Assembly (NCBI GenBank): GCA_947493035.1
Contig: CANLOW010000002.1
Coordinates: forward strand, 372,001-436,000
Direction: 5' to 3'
Length of the DNA stretch: 64,000 bases
Source of the DNA: an uncultured Aquimarina sp.
GTDB lineage: Bacteria > Bacteroidota > Bacteroidia > Flavobacteriales > Flavobacteriaceae
The notes beneath the pieces were generated by a model, which was given only the letters and a program-made list of their open reading frames with translations, was not told the DNA's origin and searched no databases. Every line of letters begins with the position of its first letter. Position 1 is the stretch's first letter. This document shows, in pieces, positions 1-8,643 of the stretch. Position numbers and translations under genes: made by a program.

Positions 1-37
1 AATTAGTGTAGTTAGCTATTATCAAAACAAAGGAGAT

Positions 38-529
38 ATGAAAAGGACTCAATCGAGTCTTTTAGAAGAGTTAAGCTCTGAAAGAATGTTAACAGGAAAA
101 GAAATAGATACTATCAAAAAACTTTACAAGATTAATTTAGAAAATAATACTCCTGTTTATTCATTAACAGGTAGCGTAGGATATATTCTTTTTGAAACCA
201 ATGGCCAAGGGCAGAAAGAATGGCAAATTGCTAATATTTTAGTTGCTAATAAATCTGTGAAAATTTTAGAAAAAAAAGGGATTTCACTTGATAACTATAT
301 CGTAGATGAAAATGACATCAATCCTAAAATAGAAGCTATTAACAAGGAATTAGAAGCTCAAAAAATAACAGAAGAAGAAGCTCAAGAAAAAGCTAATTTG
401 ATTTTTGAGAAATATAACAATCATACGATTGATTTCATTTTAGCGAATCCTTCTAAAAAAGATAAACCTGTATATCTATTAAATTATCAAAATAATGAAA
501 TGGAATCTCCTATAAATTTACTCGTGTGA
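38..529 (+). CDS. hypothetical protein (163 aa)
   Basis: I do not recognise this protein. It is soluble-looking, has no signal peptide or membrane segment, and is rich in Lys, Glu and Asn. The middle third (residues about 95-130) is a charged, probably helical stretch. The start is well supported because AAAGGAGA lies just upstream of the ATG; a strong Shine-Dalgarno of this kind is uncommon in Bacteroidota. The window begins only 37 bases upstream, so its operon context is not visible. The next gene follows on the same strand after about 80 bp. Confidence 0.6.
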   Translation: MKRTQSSLLEELSSERMLTGKEIDTIKKLYKINLENNTPVYSLTGSVGYILFETNGQGQKEWQIANILVANKSVKILEKKGISLDNYIVDENDINPKIEAINKELEAQKITEEEAQEKANLIFEKYNNHTIDFILANPSKKDKPVYLLNYQNNEMESPINLLV

Positions 530-609
530 TATGAAAATATATTTTATGTGATAAAGCTTGATAAGCTTATATTATTCATTTGCTAATTATAAAATGTTCA
601 AGAGAAAGA

Positions 610-1047
610 ATGGCAAAAATAAATTTCAAAAAATATCTTTATTCATCATCTGGTTCATTATTAATATTTATCATATGGTTTTCTTTCTTAGTTATGAACA
701 TTGAAAGTAATTGGGAGTTTTATTTAATCCCATTATTTATTTTTATGATTTTCACTGCATTAATAGCTCACCATAGCCTATACTATTTTACAATCACCGA
801 ACACGAAATCATTATCAAAAATTTATGCTTTTTTTGGTTTACCAGATCTTTTAAAATTGAAAATATTGCGAAGATTACAAAAATCCAAAAAAACACCACA
901 AGAGGTGCTTGGAATGGTGTTATAATAAGCTTAAAAGAAACTGTTGAAGGTCACAAATTTTATATGGACTCTTTTAAAGAAGACTTCTGGAAAATTCTTG
1001 AAAAAGAATTAAATAATTTAAATATAAATTTTGATGACAAAAGCTAG
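610..1047 (+). CDS. small membrane protein with PH-like C-terminal region
   Basis: Two hydrophobic segments near the N-terminus (about residues 10-30 and 38-60) are followed by a soluble beta-rich part (EHEIIIKNLCFFWFTRSFKI). This layout resembles small bacterial membrane proteins with a PH-like domain, but the family is not certain. An upstream TTG at 580 would add ten residues; I prefer the ATG at 610 because it has AGAGAAAGA directly upstream and begins MAKINFKK. No function can be assigned. Confidence 0.55.
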   Translation: MAKINFKKYLYSSSGSLLIFIIWFSFLVMNIESNWEFYLIPLFIFMIFTALIAHHSLYYFTITEHEIIIKNLCFFWFTRSFKIENIAKITKIQKNTTRGAWNGVIISLKETVEGHKFYMDSFKEDFWKILEKELNNLNINFDDKS

Positions 1048-1265
1048 TAAACTAAATATCTAAATTATATAAATTAACTAAAGCCAGAACCACAAAAAAG
1101 AAGGGCTGTTTAAAACATGTATGAAAGAAATAGATTTATCCATTATTTCATAAAAAGGTCTGTTTCAAGATTTAAGATAAACACAAAATATTATATCTAG
1201 TTTTAGCCATAAATTAGAAATAAATGTTAAGCTACTAACCTATTACATTTACCTTTAGCAAAATA

Positions 1266-2066
1266 ATGACCTTCTATCGAAAATTAAATACTGTCGATTA
1301 TTCTTTAATTCGGAAGAAACATAAATCATTACATCTATTCACACATCAAGCAGATAATTTCATAGCAGAATCTGTTTTCAATATTGACTTTAATGAAATA
1401 GAAAATCAAGATATTCTTTTTGCCAATGATGAATTTCTTGTTTTTGATATTGAAAAAAAGTCTAGGTTAATGTATTCTTTAGCTGTATTACCTCTTTTAT
1501 CAATATTTAGCTACTTGATATATCTTGATGAACCATTAGACCCTAAAATTTTATTTTATATATTAAGTTTTGGATTATTTACAGCAATCATAAGCATAGC
1601 TATATATGTAATTTTTGCACCAAAAAAGGAATTAATTTTTGACAGAAAAAATGGATTGATAACATTTCCTAATATCTACATCCAAAAAAACATCACAATG
1701 CCTTTTAAAAATGTTATGTGGGATCATTTCACTAAACAAGGGAGATCCGCACGCATTATAAAAAACACAGAAATAATTATCAAAAGTCCAACAAGTATAT
1801 TTTATGGATTTTCTTTTTACCCATTTTTTAAAAGACCTACTAATAACCTTACATATCATTCAATGTTCTTTCCCGAAGAAACAATTTCATTCTTAAAATG
1901 GTATATGGACAAAAATAGACCCTTACCACCTTGTAAAATCTTTGATTCATTCAGAGAAAAGGATTTTTTACGTAGAAAAAGAGCAAATTTTAAAAAAGCT
2001 AAAACTAAGTTGAGTTTTAGAAATAAAATCGTAACACTATATAAATTCAATGAAACAGATATCTAA
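1266..2066 (+). CDS. hypothetical protein with two membrane segments (266 aa)
   Basis: The protein has a soluble N-terminal part of about 75 residues, then two adjacent transmembrane helices (about residues 76-95 and 105-125). After these comes a segment with the look of a PH-like or YdbT-like sheet (ELIFDRKNGLITFPN) and a strongly basic C-terminus. The topology is similar to the gene at 610-1047, so the two may belong to one class, but no family is recognised. It stands alone, with about 220 bp upstream and 190 bp downstream that hold no gene. Confidence 0.55.
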   Translation: MTFYRKLNTVDYSLIRKKHKSLHLFTHQADNFIAESVFNIDFNEIENQDILFANDEFLVFDIEKKSRLMYSLAVLPLLSIFSYLIYLDEPLDPKILFYILSFGLFTAIISIAIYVIFAPKKELIFDRKNGLITFPNIYIQKNITMPFKNVMWDHFTKQGRSARIIKNTEIIIKSPTSIFYGFSFYPFFKRPTNNLTYHSMFFPEETISFLKWYMDKNRPLPPCKIFDSFREKDFLRRKRANFKKAKTKLSFRNKIVTLYKFNETDI

Positions 2067-2259
2067 TTACTACCCCTAGTTACTTTTTAAATTATGTGAG
2101 CTAGGATTATTCAATAGATAATTGATATGATAAACCTATTGCATCTTTACATATAGAATTTAATATAATAAAGAAACACTATGTTATTTCTAAATTATAC
2201 ACAAAGAACTTATACTAAATTCTTTGTTTCTTATGCTTATTGATAGTAATAAACATTCT

Positions 2260-2787
2260 ATGAAAATAATAAGGCTAAAATATATTTCAGATGATTATTT
2301 TAATAAGGCTTGGGAGCTTTATGAAAATGCTTTCCCTTTTGAAGAGCGAAAATCATTAGAGGCTCAATCATATATTTTACTGAATAAAAATTATCATTTT
2401 GATGTTCTAATCGATAAAGACCAATTCATAGGGTTTATCTTATGGTGGAACTTTGACACATATAGATATATAGATCACTTTGCAACGGCTGTAGAAGAAA
2501 GAAATAAAGGAATCGGAAAATTAATGATAAATAAATTCATTAATAATAATGATAAACCTATCATTTTGGAAGTAGAACTACCTACATCCAACATTAATAA
2601 ACGTAGGATAAAATTTTATGAAAGAATAGGGTTTAAACTAAATGAACATCATTATGAAATACCTCCCGCAAAAGAGGATCAGTCCCCTTTGCAATTATTG
2701 CTAATGTCATACCCTTATTTCATATCTCAAAAAGATGTTAACTTGTTTATTGAAAAATATCACCCCATCATTTTCAGCATAAAATAG
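2260..2787 (+). CDS. GNAT family N-acetyltransferase
   Basis: Predicted acetyl-CoA-dependent N-acyltransferase; the substrate is unknown. The acetyl-CoA loop is visible as RNKGIGKLM (motif A, R/Q-x-x-G-x-G/A), preceded by the beta strand HFATAVEE and followed by the motif B region with KFYERIGFKL, typical of GNAT folds. The open frame can also start at the ATG at 2233 or a TTG at 2224. I chose 2260 because MKIIRLKYIS aligns with the usual first GNAT strand, but no start has a clear ribosome site. The gene is monocistronic, with no obvious partner. Confidence 0.7.
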   Translation: MKIIRLKYISDDYFNKAWELYENAFPFEERKSLEAQSYILLNKNYHFDVLIDKDQFIGFILWWNFDTYRYIDHFATAVEERNKGIGKLMINKFINNNDKPIILEVELPTSNINKRRIKFYERIGFKLNEHHYEIPPAKEDQSPLQLLLMSYPYFISQKDVNLFIEKYHPIIFSIK

Positions 2788-3026
2788 CATTCAAAAAATA
2801 TAAAAAACAAAACCACCTTATACCCAGTAGTCTTATATCAGTATATCTCTGAACAGTATCAATAAATATTGTTAGAATTCAATCAGAATAAAATTACATT
2901 CAAAAAAAGTAACATATTCTAGTCATCAAATGTAATTATCTTAATACTTTTTAGACTATTAATTTGTTAAAAGGTATCATTGACACCTCTCCCCATTTAT
3001 TACTCAAAACAAAGAGATTTCTGAAA

Positions 3027-3878
3027 ATGAATAACATAAATACAGTTGAAAGCTTTAACAATACTTCTACAAAAGGAAATCTCATTGTAGGAAATGAAGC
3101 ACTAATAAGAAATTATGATAATACAATACCTCTAAAAAATATACACCTTATTTTTAGTGCTGATAAACCTACAAATTTAATTGTAGATAATATTCCTATT
3201 AGTATTAAAAACGGAGAAGTAATTGCTTTATCAACAGGACAGTTATTAGAATATGTTAGTGGAAGTAATCTAATTGTATATCGCTTTAATAAAGAGTTTT
3301 ATTGTATCCAAGACCATGACCATGAAGTAAGTTGTGCTGGCACATTATTCTACAATCATTTTGATTTAAAATCGATTCAATTATCAGATAGATATATTAC
3401 CTATTTCCAACAAATTCATGAGAATATTCTTGAAGAATTTAAAAACACCGATAGCCTTAATAATGAAATGCTAAAGGTTTTAGTAAAACAATTGATCATA
3501 TCGTTGACACGGCTCATTAAAGCCCAGCAGATAAGTAAGCTACCCGAAAACTCTCAAAACGAATTATTAAGGCAATACAATTTATTAGTAGAGAAAAAAT
3601 TTAGGGAAAATCATCAAGTAAAGTTTTATGCCGAAGCACTTTTTAAATCGCCTAAAACCTTATCAAATACTTTTAAGAATTTTAATACTTCACCCTTACA
3701 AATAATACATCATCGCATAGCACTGGAAGCTAAAAGACTACTATCCTATTCTGAAAAAAGTTTCAAAGAGATTGCGTTCGACTTAGGTTTTAAAGACCCT
3801 TCACATCTTAGTCGACTTTTCAAAAAAGAAGTTGGTACTTCTATGTTAGAGTTCAAAAAGAACCGATTTAAAAAATAA
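3027..3878 (+). CDS. AraC family transcriptional regulator
   Basis: DNA-binding regulator. The C-terminal ~100 residues form the two helix-turn-helix motifs of AraC/XylS proteins, with the signature region KSFKEIAFDLGFKDPSHLSR and an FKKEVGTS end. The N-terminal ~160 residues are a beta-rich, cupin-like sensing region. The reading frame is open upstream to a TTG at 2964, but the ATG at 3027 has AAAGAG about ten bases upstream and gives a normal length of 283 residues. The secreted protein gene at 4051 lies 170 bp downstream on the same strand and is a plausible target, which is inference only. Confidence 0.8.
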   Translation: MNNINTVESFNNTSTKGNLIVGNEALIRNYDNTIPLKNIHLIFSADKPTNLIVDNIPISIKNGEVIALSTGQLLEYVSGSNLIVYRFNKEFYCIQDHDHEVSCAGTLFYNHFDLKSIQLSDRYITYFQQIHENILEEFKNTDSLNNEMLKVLVKQLIISLTRLIKAQQISKLPENSQNELLRQYNLLVEKKFRENHQVKFYAEALFKSPKTLSNTFKNFNTSPLQIIHHRIALEAKRLLSYSEKSFKEIAFDLGFKDPSHLSRLFKKEVGTSMLEFKKNRFKK

Positions 3879-4050
3879 ATAACTGCACGTTTTGAAAATG
3901 TAGGCAGCCATATTACTCCAATTACAAAAATTCTTCAAAAAAACTAAATACAGGAAGAATTGACATTCTATAAGGAAAAATTGACTGTTACTTAAAAAGT
4001 ATCTAACGACTTAACAAGTGTAATAATTAAAACTTTTAAAAATAAGAATT

Positions 4051-4413
4051 ATGAAAAAGCTAGTTAGTCTATTATTAATCACTGTTGGTTTCGCTTTTAA
4101 TGCAGTTGCACAAGATGTAAAAACAGTAAATCTTCAACAAACTGAAGGTGAATTCACTGTAAAAGAATTGAAATTAAGTGAAGGTACTTATGTTTTCGAA
4201 ATTGAAAACACAGGTGTAGACAAAGAAGTTGGTTTTGTTTTAGCTCCAGAAGGAAAAACAGACCAAGCACACCATATCAAAAACGCTTACGTACAAAAGT
4301 TAGTAGCTACAGGTGCTACTGAATCATCTAAAGAGGTGACTTTAACAAAAGGTAGCTATGTTTACTTTTGCCCATTAAACCCTACTCCTCAATATAAATT
4401 GATCGTAGAGTAA
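4051..4413 (+). CDS. secreted cupredoxin-like protein
   Basis: A 120-residue exported protein with a clear signal peptide (MKKLVSLLLITVGFAFNAVAQ, cleavage after AVA). The mature part is a small beta barrel with the cupredoxin-like ending YVYFCPLNP. One Cys in the usual copper-loop position and a His pair (AHH) are present, but the C-x-x-x-x-H-x-x-x-x-M copper loop of type 1 copper proteins is not. It may bind copper in another way or may have lost the metal. It follows the AraC gene and is closed by a strong terminator. Confidence 0.65.
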   Translation: MKKLVSLLLITVGFAFNAVAQDVKTVNLQQTEGEFTVKELKLSEGTYVFEIENTGVDKEVGFVLAPEGKTDQAHHIKNAYVQKLVATGATESSKEVTLTKGSYVYFCPLNPTPQYKLIVE

Positions 4414-4439
4414 TTTATACCAAAATACCCCAAAATATA

Positions 4440-4473
4440 AATCCTGCTCAAATTGAGCAGGATTTTTTGTTTT
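4440..4473 (+). terminator. rho-independent terminator after the cupredoxin-like gene
   Basis: A perfect 9-bp stem (ATCCTGCTC / GAGCAGGAT) with a five-base loop is followed by a run of six T, 27 bp after the stop codon. Confidence 0.9.
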
Positions 4474-4679
4474 ACGATAATTTCAATTACTTAATAAGTA
4501 CATGAAATTAAATAACTATATAAAACATCATTTAATTTTAAAAAACTCAGCGTATTATACTCTTTGGTAGAATCTAGAAATTACAGCATGAACCCTTTTT
4601 TAATTGATTAACATTTATAATGAATAGTGAAAGCTCGAAGAATGCCTTACAAACTACCTTCTTTAGCCATCAAAACCAA

Positions 4680-4713
4680 TAAAAAAGCGAGAATTCCTAA
4701 CTGGAAATCTCGC
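4680..4713 (-). terminator. terminator of guaB
   Basis: On the minus strand GCGAGATTTCC pairs with GGAATTCTCGC (one mismatch) around a five-base loop and runs into TTTTTT. It lies about 50 bp beyond the guaB stop. Confidence 0.85.
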
Positions 4714-4766
4714 TTCTCTATTACAGGACATTAAAGCCTTATAACTATATAACTATGTCTTAATTA

Positions 4767-6239
4767 TTATCTAGAATAATTTGGCGCTTCTTTAGTAATG
4801 GTTACATCATGTGGGTGACTTTCGTGAATTCCACTAGCCGTAATCTTAACAAATTTTCCTGTTTCTTTTAATGTTTCGATACTTCCTGCTCCACAATATC
4901 CCATACCAGCTCTTAGACCACCAACAAATTGATGAAGGCTTTCTTGTACCTCTCCTTTGTAAGCTACACGCCCAACAATACCTTCTGGCACTAACTTCTT
5001 TAAATCATCTTCTACATCTTGGAAGTAACGATCTTTAGAACCTTTTTGCATAGCTTCTACAGATCCCATTCCTCTATAAGACTTAAATTTTCTTCCTTCA
5101 AAGATAATAGTCTCACCTGGAGATTCTTTAGTACCTGCTAGTAGTGACCCTAACATAACTGTATCTGCACCAGCAGCAATAGCCTTAGGTATATCTCCTG
5201 TATAGCGTATACCACCATCTGCGATTACCGGTACACCAGAACCTTTGATAGCTGCCGCTACTTCTAGTACTGCCGAAAATTGAGGGAAACCAACACCTGC
5301 TACAACACGTGTTGTACAAATAGAACCAGGTCCTATTCCTACTTTAACCGCATCAGCACCAGCGTCTACTAAATATTTTGCAGCCTCTCCTGTAGCAATG
5401 TTACCTACAATAACATCTAAACCTGGATAAGCTGTTTTAACTTGTTTTAATACCGTAACAACACCTTCTGTATGACCGTGAGCTGTGTCAATAACAACAG
5501 CATCTACCCCTGCATTCACTAAAGCTCCTGCTCTCTCTACCGCATCAGCCGTAACTCCTAAAGCAGCTGCTACTCGCAAACGACCATATTCATCTTTGTT
5601 TGCATTTGGCTTCTGCGTTAGCTTTGTAATATCTCTAAAAGTAATTAACCCCACTAATGTATTATCATCATCAATTACGGGTAACTTTTCTATTTTATGA
5701 TCTTGTAGAATAATCTCAGCTTCTGCTAGTGTAGTCCCTTCACCTACAGTAACCAGATTCTTATCTGTCATTACCTCTACGATAGGACGCTCTAAATCTT
5801 TTTCGAAGCGTAAATCCCTATTCGTTACTATCCCTTTTAGCTTTCCTGCTTCATCGACTACAGGAATTCCTCCAATACTGTATTCGCGCATGTTGAATAA
5901 AGCATCTTTCACCTTAGAATCTAAAGATAAAGTAACCGGATCTATAATCATTCCACTTTCTGCACGTTTTACCTTACGAACTTCTTTTGCTTGACGCTCG
6001 ATAGACATATTTTTATGGATCACACCAATCCCCCCTTCACTAGCCATAGCAATTGCCATACTAGATTCGGTAACAGTATCCATTGCTGCAGAAATTACAG
6101 GAATGTTTATTGTAATATTTTTAGTGAATTTCGTTTTCGTGCTTACCTCTCTTGGAAGAATTTTTGAGTAAGCTGGAACTAATAAAACGTCATCATAAGT
6201 CAAACCTTCTCCGACGATTTTTGCCTCGTGTGCTTTCAT
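4767..6239 (-). CDS. guaB: IMP dehydrogenase
   Basis: Oxidises IMP to XMP with NAD, the committed step of GMP synthesis. The 490-residue length is typical. The catalytic-cysteine loop is [11 protein letters not shown]. Two CBS domains are inserted in the barrel (about residues 95-210), with strands such as [14 protein letters not shown] and [14 protein letters not shown]. The flap region [13 protein letters not shown] and the phosphate-binding [10 protein letters not shown] are also present. It is transcribed alone, from a -7 box about 25 bp upstream to a hairpin terminator. Confidence 0.98.
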   Translation of the reverse strand: MKAHEAKIVGEGLTYDDVLLVPAYSKILPREVSTKTKFTKNITINIPVISAAMDTVTESSMAIAMASEGGIGVIHKNMSIERQAKEVRKVKRAESGMIIDPVTLSLDSKVKDALFNMREYSIGGIPVVDEAGKLKGIVTNRDLRFEKDLERPIVEVMTDKNLVTVGEGTTLAEAEIILQDHKIEKLPVIDDDNTLVGLITFRDITKLTQKPNANKDEYGRLRVAAALGVTADAVERAGALVNAGVDAVVIDTAHGHTEGVVTVLKQVKTAYPGLDVIVGNIATGEAAKYLVDAGADAVKVGIGPGSICTTRVVAGVGFPQFSAVLEVAAAIKGSGVPVIADGGIRYTGDIPKAIAAGADTVMLGSLLAGTKESPGETIIFEGRKFKSYRGMGSVEAMQKGSKDRYFQDVEDDLKKLVPEGIVGRVAYKGEVQESLHQFVGGLRAGMGYCGAGSIETLKETGKFVKITASGIHESHPHDVTITKEAPNYSR

Positions 6240-6241
6240 AG

Positions 6242-6273
6242 TGCAATTAGGGATTTAATTGCATGCAAATATA
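6242..6273 (-). promoter_or_regulatory. guaB promoter -7 box and leader inverted repeat
   Basis: TATATTTG (minus strand, 6266-6273) matches the Bacteroidota -7 consensus TAnnTTTG. Immediately downstream, at 6242-6263, a perfect 8-bp inverted repeat (TGCAATTA / TAATTGCA, 6-nt spacer) sits around the expected transcription start and next to the ATG. It could be an operator or a short leader hairpin; which one is not shown by the sequence. Confidence 0.55.
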
Positions 6274-6411
6274 GTTCTTTTTTAAATGTAACTATATCAT
6301 AAATCGCAAGTATTATTTCTTTATTCATAATGAGACTAAAATAAAACTAATCTTTTTAAGAATCTATTAAGAAATTACTTCTAAAATTAATTGCTAATTT
6401 GATTTTTAACA

Positions 6412-6657
6412 ATGGAAAATAAAATAAAAATGAGTTCAAAATCTCCTGTAAAAGTAGCTTTAAAAGCTGATGAAAAATATGCATGGTGTACTTGTAGTTA
6501 CAGTGAAAACCAACCATTTTGCGACGGGTCACACAGAAAACATAATGCAACACCTTCTATGCCATTTAGTGTAACTGAAGATAAAGAAGCGTACCTATGT
6601 ACTTGTAAGCACACAAAAAACGCACCTTATTGTGATGGATCGCACAATAAGATCTAA
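6412..6657 (+). CDS. double CDGSH iron-sulfur protein
   Basis: An 81-residue protein with two CDGSH motifs, each matching C-x-C-x2-S/T-x3-P-x-C-D-G-S-H: one at about residues 27-42 (CTCSYSENQPFCDGSH) and one near the C-terminus (CTCKHTKNAPYCDGSH). Each should bind a [2Fe-2S] cluster with three Cys and one His. It is the small soluble tandem type of bacteria, without the membrane anchor of mitoNEET. The physiological partner is not known. The gene lies divergent from guaB and stands alone. Confidence 0.92.
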   Translation: MENKIKMSSKSPVKVALKADEKYAWCTCSYSENQPFCDGSHRKHNATPSMPFSVTEDKEAYLCTCKHTKNAPYCDGSHNKI

Positions 6658-6769
6658 GAAAATTTGATCATTATTACTCAGAAATTATTTTCATCACTAT
6701 TTTTGTTTACAACGTCTAATATTAAGTTTCAAAAGATAATTTTGAAACTTTGTATCAAACTTTTCAAAT

Positions 6770-6830
6770 AAAAGTAAATTACCTCGAGGCAAGCCTTTAG
6801 GTATTATATCTATTAGTGTTGCCAATAAAG
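6770..6830 (+). repeat. left arm of an inverted repeat flanking a DUF6973-like gene
   Basis: This stretch is nearly identical to the reverse complement of 7521-7583. The perfect core is at 6780-6809 (TACCTCGAGGCAAGCCTTTA followed by GGTATTATAT) and similarity extends to both sides (AGTAAA before, TGCCAATAAA after). It lies 50 bp upstream of the gene at 6884. Confidence 0.9.
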
Positions 6831-6883
6831 ATTAATACTTTTCTTTTACGCATGTTAATTGAAAATAATTTCTAAGTAATATT

Positions 6884-7510
6884 TTGAAAAAATTACTCCT
6901 ATTATCATTCTTATTTTTGATCACTTTAAGTGGTTATTCTCAATCTAGTTTCGAAAAATTCAAAAAACTATCTGGTCCAAAAAAGAGCTGGGTATTTTTT
7001 CATGTATTTAAAGCTAAAAAAGCATTACATATTTCATTAGAGACAAATCGTGTTGCTGACAGTATTCGAAAAACAAACCTATTAGATGGAGATCATTCGG
7101 GTGGTCAGGTTGATGCTTTTAGGCATTCGTATTGGATGGCTCGTTTACATCAAGAAATCGGTAAAAACGCTGCTAGGTCTCTTGGTAAAAGACATGAAAA
7201 AGAAAATTATTTAATGTATAAGAAAAGAAGACTCGAAGAAGGTATTCTACCTGACGAGTGTTCTAAGAAAATGGATTTATTTAATAATGAAATTGGACTA
7301 ACCCTCACCAATAAAAAGGATAATACAACTAAAAAAGCACTTATTCAACGTATTGTAAATGCTATTAAAAAGGGACGCATGCGCGTTATTAAAAAAAATA
7401 CGAAAGGTCAGTATCTTACTTGTAATGGAAACATTATTTCTAAAAAAGAATTACAAGGTAAATGGATAAATGATAAATGCTTAGTTCCTTCAAACTATCA
7501 AAAAAATTAA
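6884..7510 (+). CDS. exported DUF6973-like protein
   Basis: A 208-residue protein with an N-terminal signal peptide (MKKLLLLSFLFLITLSGYSQ). The core carries GDHSGGQVDAFRHSYWMARL and further on GKRHEKENY, a conserved His/Asp/Trp pattern that I associate with the uncharacterised DUF6973 family; this assignment is from memory and moderate in confidence. The C-terminal third is very basic. The start is TTG at 6884, since no ATG precedes the signal peptide. The gene is enclosed by two ~55-bp inverted repeats, suggesting it was moved or amplified as a cassette. Function unknown. Confidence 0.65.
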   Translation: MKKLLLLSFLFLITLSGYSQSSFEKFKKLSGPKKSWVFFHVFKAKKALHISLETNRVADSIRKTNLLDGDHSGGQVDAFRHSYWMARLHQEIGKNAARSLGKRHEKENYLMYKKRRLEEGILPDECSKKMDLFNNEIGLTLTNKKDNTTKKALIQRIVNAIKKGRMRVIKKNTKGQYLTCNGNIISKKELQGKWINDKCLVPSNYQKN

Positions 7511-7520
7511 TATACTTTTA

Positions 7521-7583
7521 AATTTATTGGCATCGCCATAAATATAATACCTAAAGGCTTGCCTCGAGGTAGTTTACTCAAGA
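7521..7583 (-). repeat. right arm of the inverted repeat flanking the DUF6973-like gene
   Basis: Reverse complement of the arm at 6770-6830, sharing the core TACCTCGAGGCAAGCCTTTA and flanks. It begins about 10 bp after the stop of the enclosed gene and ends 35 bp before the CPBP protease gene. Confidence 0.9.
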
Positions 7584-7617
7584 CATAACATAACTTTTGC
7601 TTCTAAAATAATTTCAC

Positions 7618-8574
7618 ATGTTTCTAACACAAATTAAGTCATTTCCAAAAACGCAATTTTGGAGATATATCGTAGGATTTTCCATAATGGCTTGGTGCTA
7701 TGTTTTAGGCCAATTACCCTTATTTGTTGGCTGGGTCTTAAAAAAGGGAGAAGAAGCTACTGAAAATGGTTTGTTAGGACAAATAATACAAGGATTTCAA
7801 AATCTTCAAAACACACCGCAAAGAGATTTTATGACTATCCTTCCTAATAACTCGACACTGGTATTAGCCTTACTTATGTTTGTGTTTACATTATTCGGAA
7901 TTATTCTAGCATTAAAATGGCTACATGGGTTAAAGTTGAAACATATCACTACTTCTCGCAAAAAAGTAGATTGGAATAGAATTTTATTTTCATTCTCACT
8001 TTTAGCTATTTTTTCAGTGGTCAGTACCCTAGCCAGTTACTGGGCAACTCCGGAAGATTATATTTGGAATTTTCAATGGAAACCTTTTCTTACACTACTA
8101 GTTATTGTTATCGTCCTTTTACCAATACAAACAAGTGTAGAAGAATGGATTTTTAGAGGATATTTGATGCAAGGGTTTACAGCCGTTTTTAAAAATCGTT
8201 TTATTCCTCTTATTATAACATCTGTCACTTTTGGATTGATGCACTTAGCTAATCCTGAAATGGAAGAATTAGGTTATTATGCAATGCTATTTTACATAGG
8301 TACAGGTTTATTTTTAGGGATACTAACTTTGATGGATGATGGTCTTGAATTAGCTTTGGGCTTCCACGCGGCTAATAATATGATCACTGCCTTATTAGTA
8401 ACTGCCGATTATAGTGTTTTGCAAACTGATGCTATTTTAAAACAAACTGGAGAGCCCGAAATTGGTTTTGAAATCATATTACCTGTCATCATTTTGTATC
8501 CTATATTCTTATTTATTTTTGCAAAAAAATATAAGTGGTCTAATTGGAAAAGTCGTTTGTTTGGTAGTGTTTAG
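7618..8574 (+). CDS. CPBP family intramembrane metalloprotease
   Basis: A 318-residue polytopic membrane protein of the CPBP (CAAX protease and bacteriocin-processing, Abi) family. The three catalytic motifs are present: EEWIFRGYLMQ (the EExxxR glutamates), FGLMHLANP (FxxxH) and LGFHAANN (HxxxN). Six or more hydrophobic segments surround them. Substrates of such proteins in Bacteroidota are mostly unknown. Its stop codon overlaps the stem of a strong terminator. Confidence 0.88.
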   Translation: MFLTQIKSFPKTQFWRYIVGFSIMAWCYVLGQLPLFVGWVLKKGEEATENGLLGQIIQGFQNLQNTPQRDFMTILPNNSTLVLALLMFVFTLFGIILALKWLHGLKLKHITTSRKKVDWNRILFSFSLLAIFSVVSTLASYWATPEDYIWNFQWKPFLTLLVIVIVLLPIQTSVEEWIFRGYLMQGFTAVFKNRFIPLIITSVTFGLMHLANPEMEELGYYAMLFYIGTGLFLGILTLMDDGLELALGFHAANNMITALLVTADYSVLQTDAILKQTGEPEIGFEIILPVIILYPIFLFIFAKKYKWSNWKSRLFGSV

Positions 8575-8607
8575 TTGCTTCTTTTAAAATTGGAAAGCAA
8601 CTTTTTT
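8573..8607 (+). terminator. terminator of the CPBP protease gene
   Basis: AGTTGCTT pairs with AAGCAACT, followed by six T. The 5' arm begins inside the TAG stop codon. Confidence 0.85.
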
Positions 8608-8643
8608 ATAGTGAAATTTACACCTTGAACGCTAATCATATTT

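Noticed and set aside
4501-4680. A possible small gene between the cupredoxin-like gene and guaB
   Set aside because: Only short frames with no starts; the stretch holds the ends of two terminators and nothing else that I can support.
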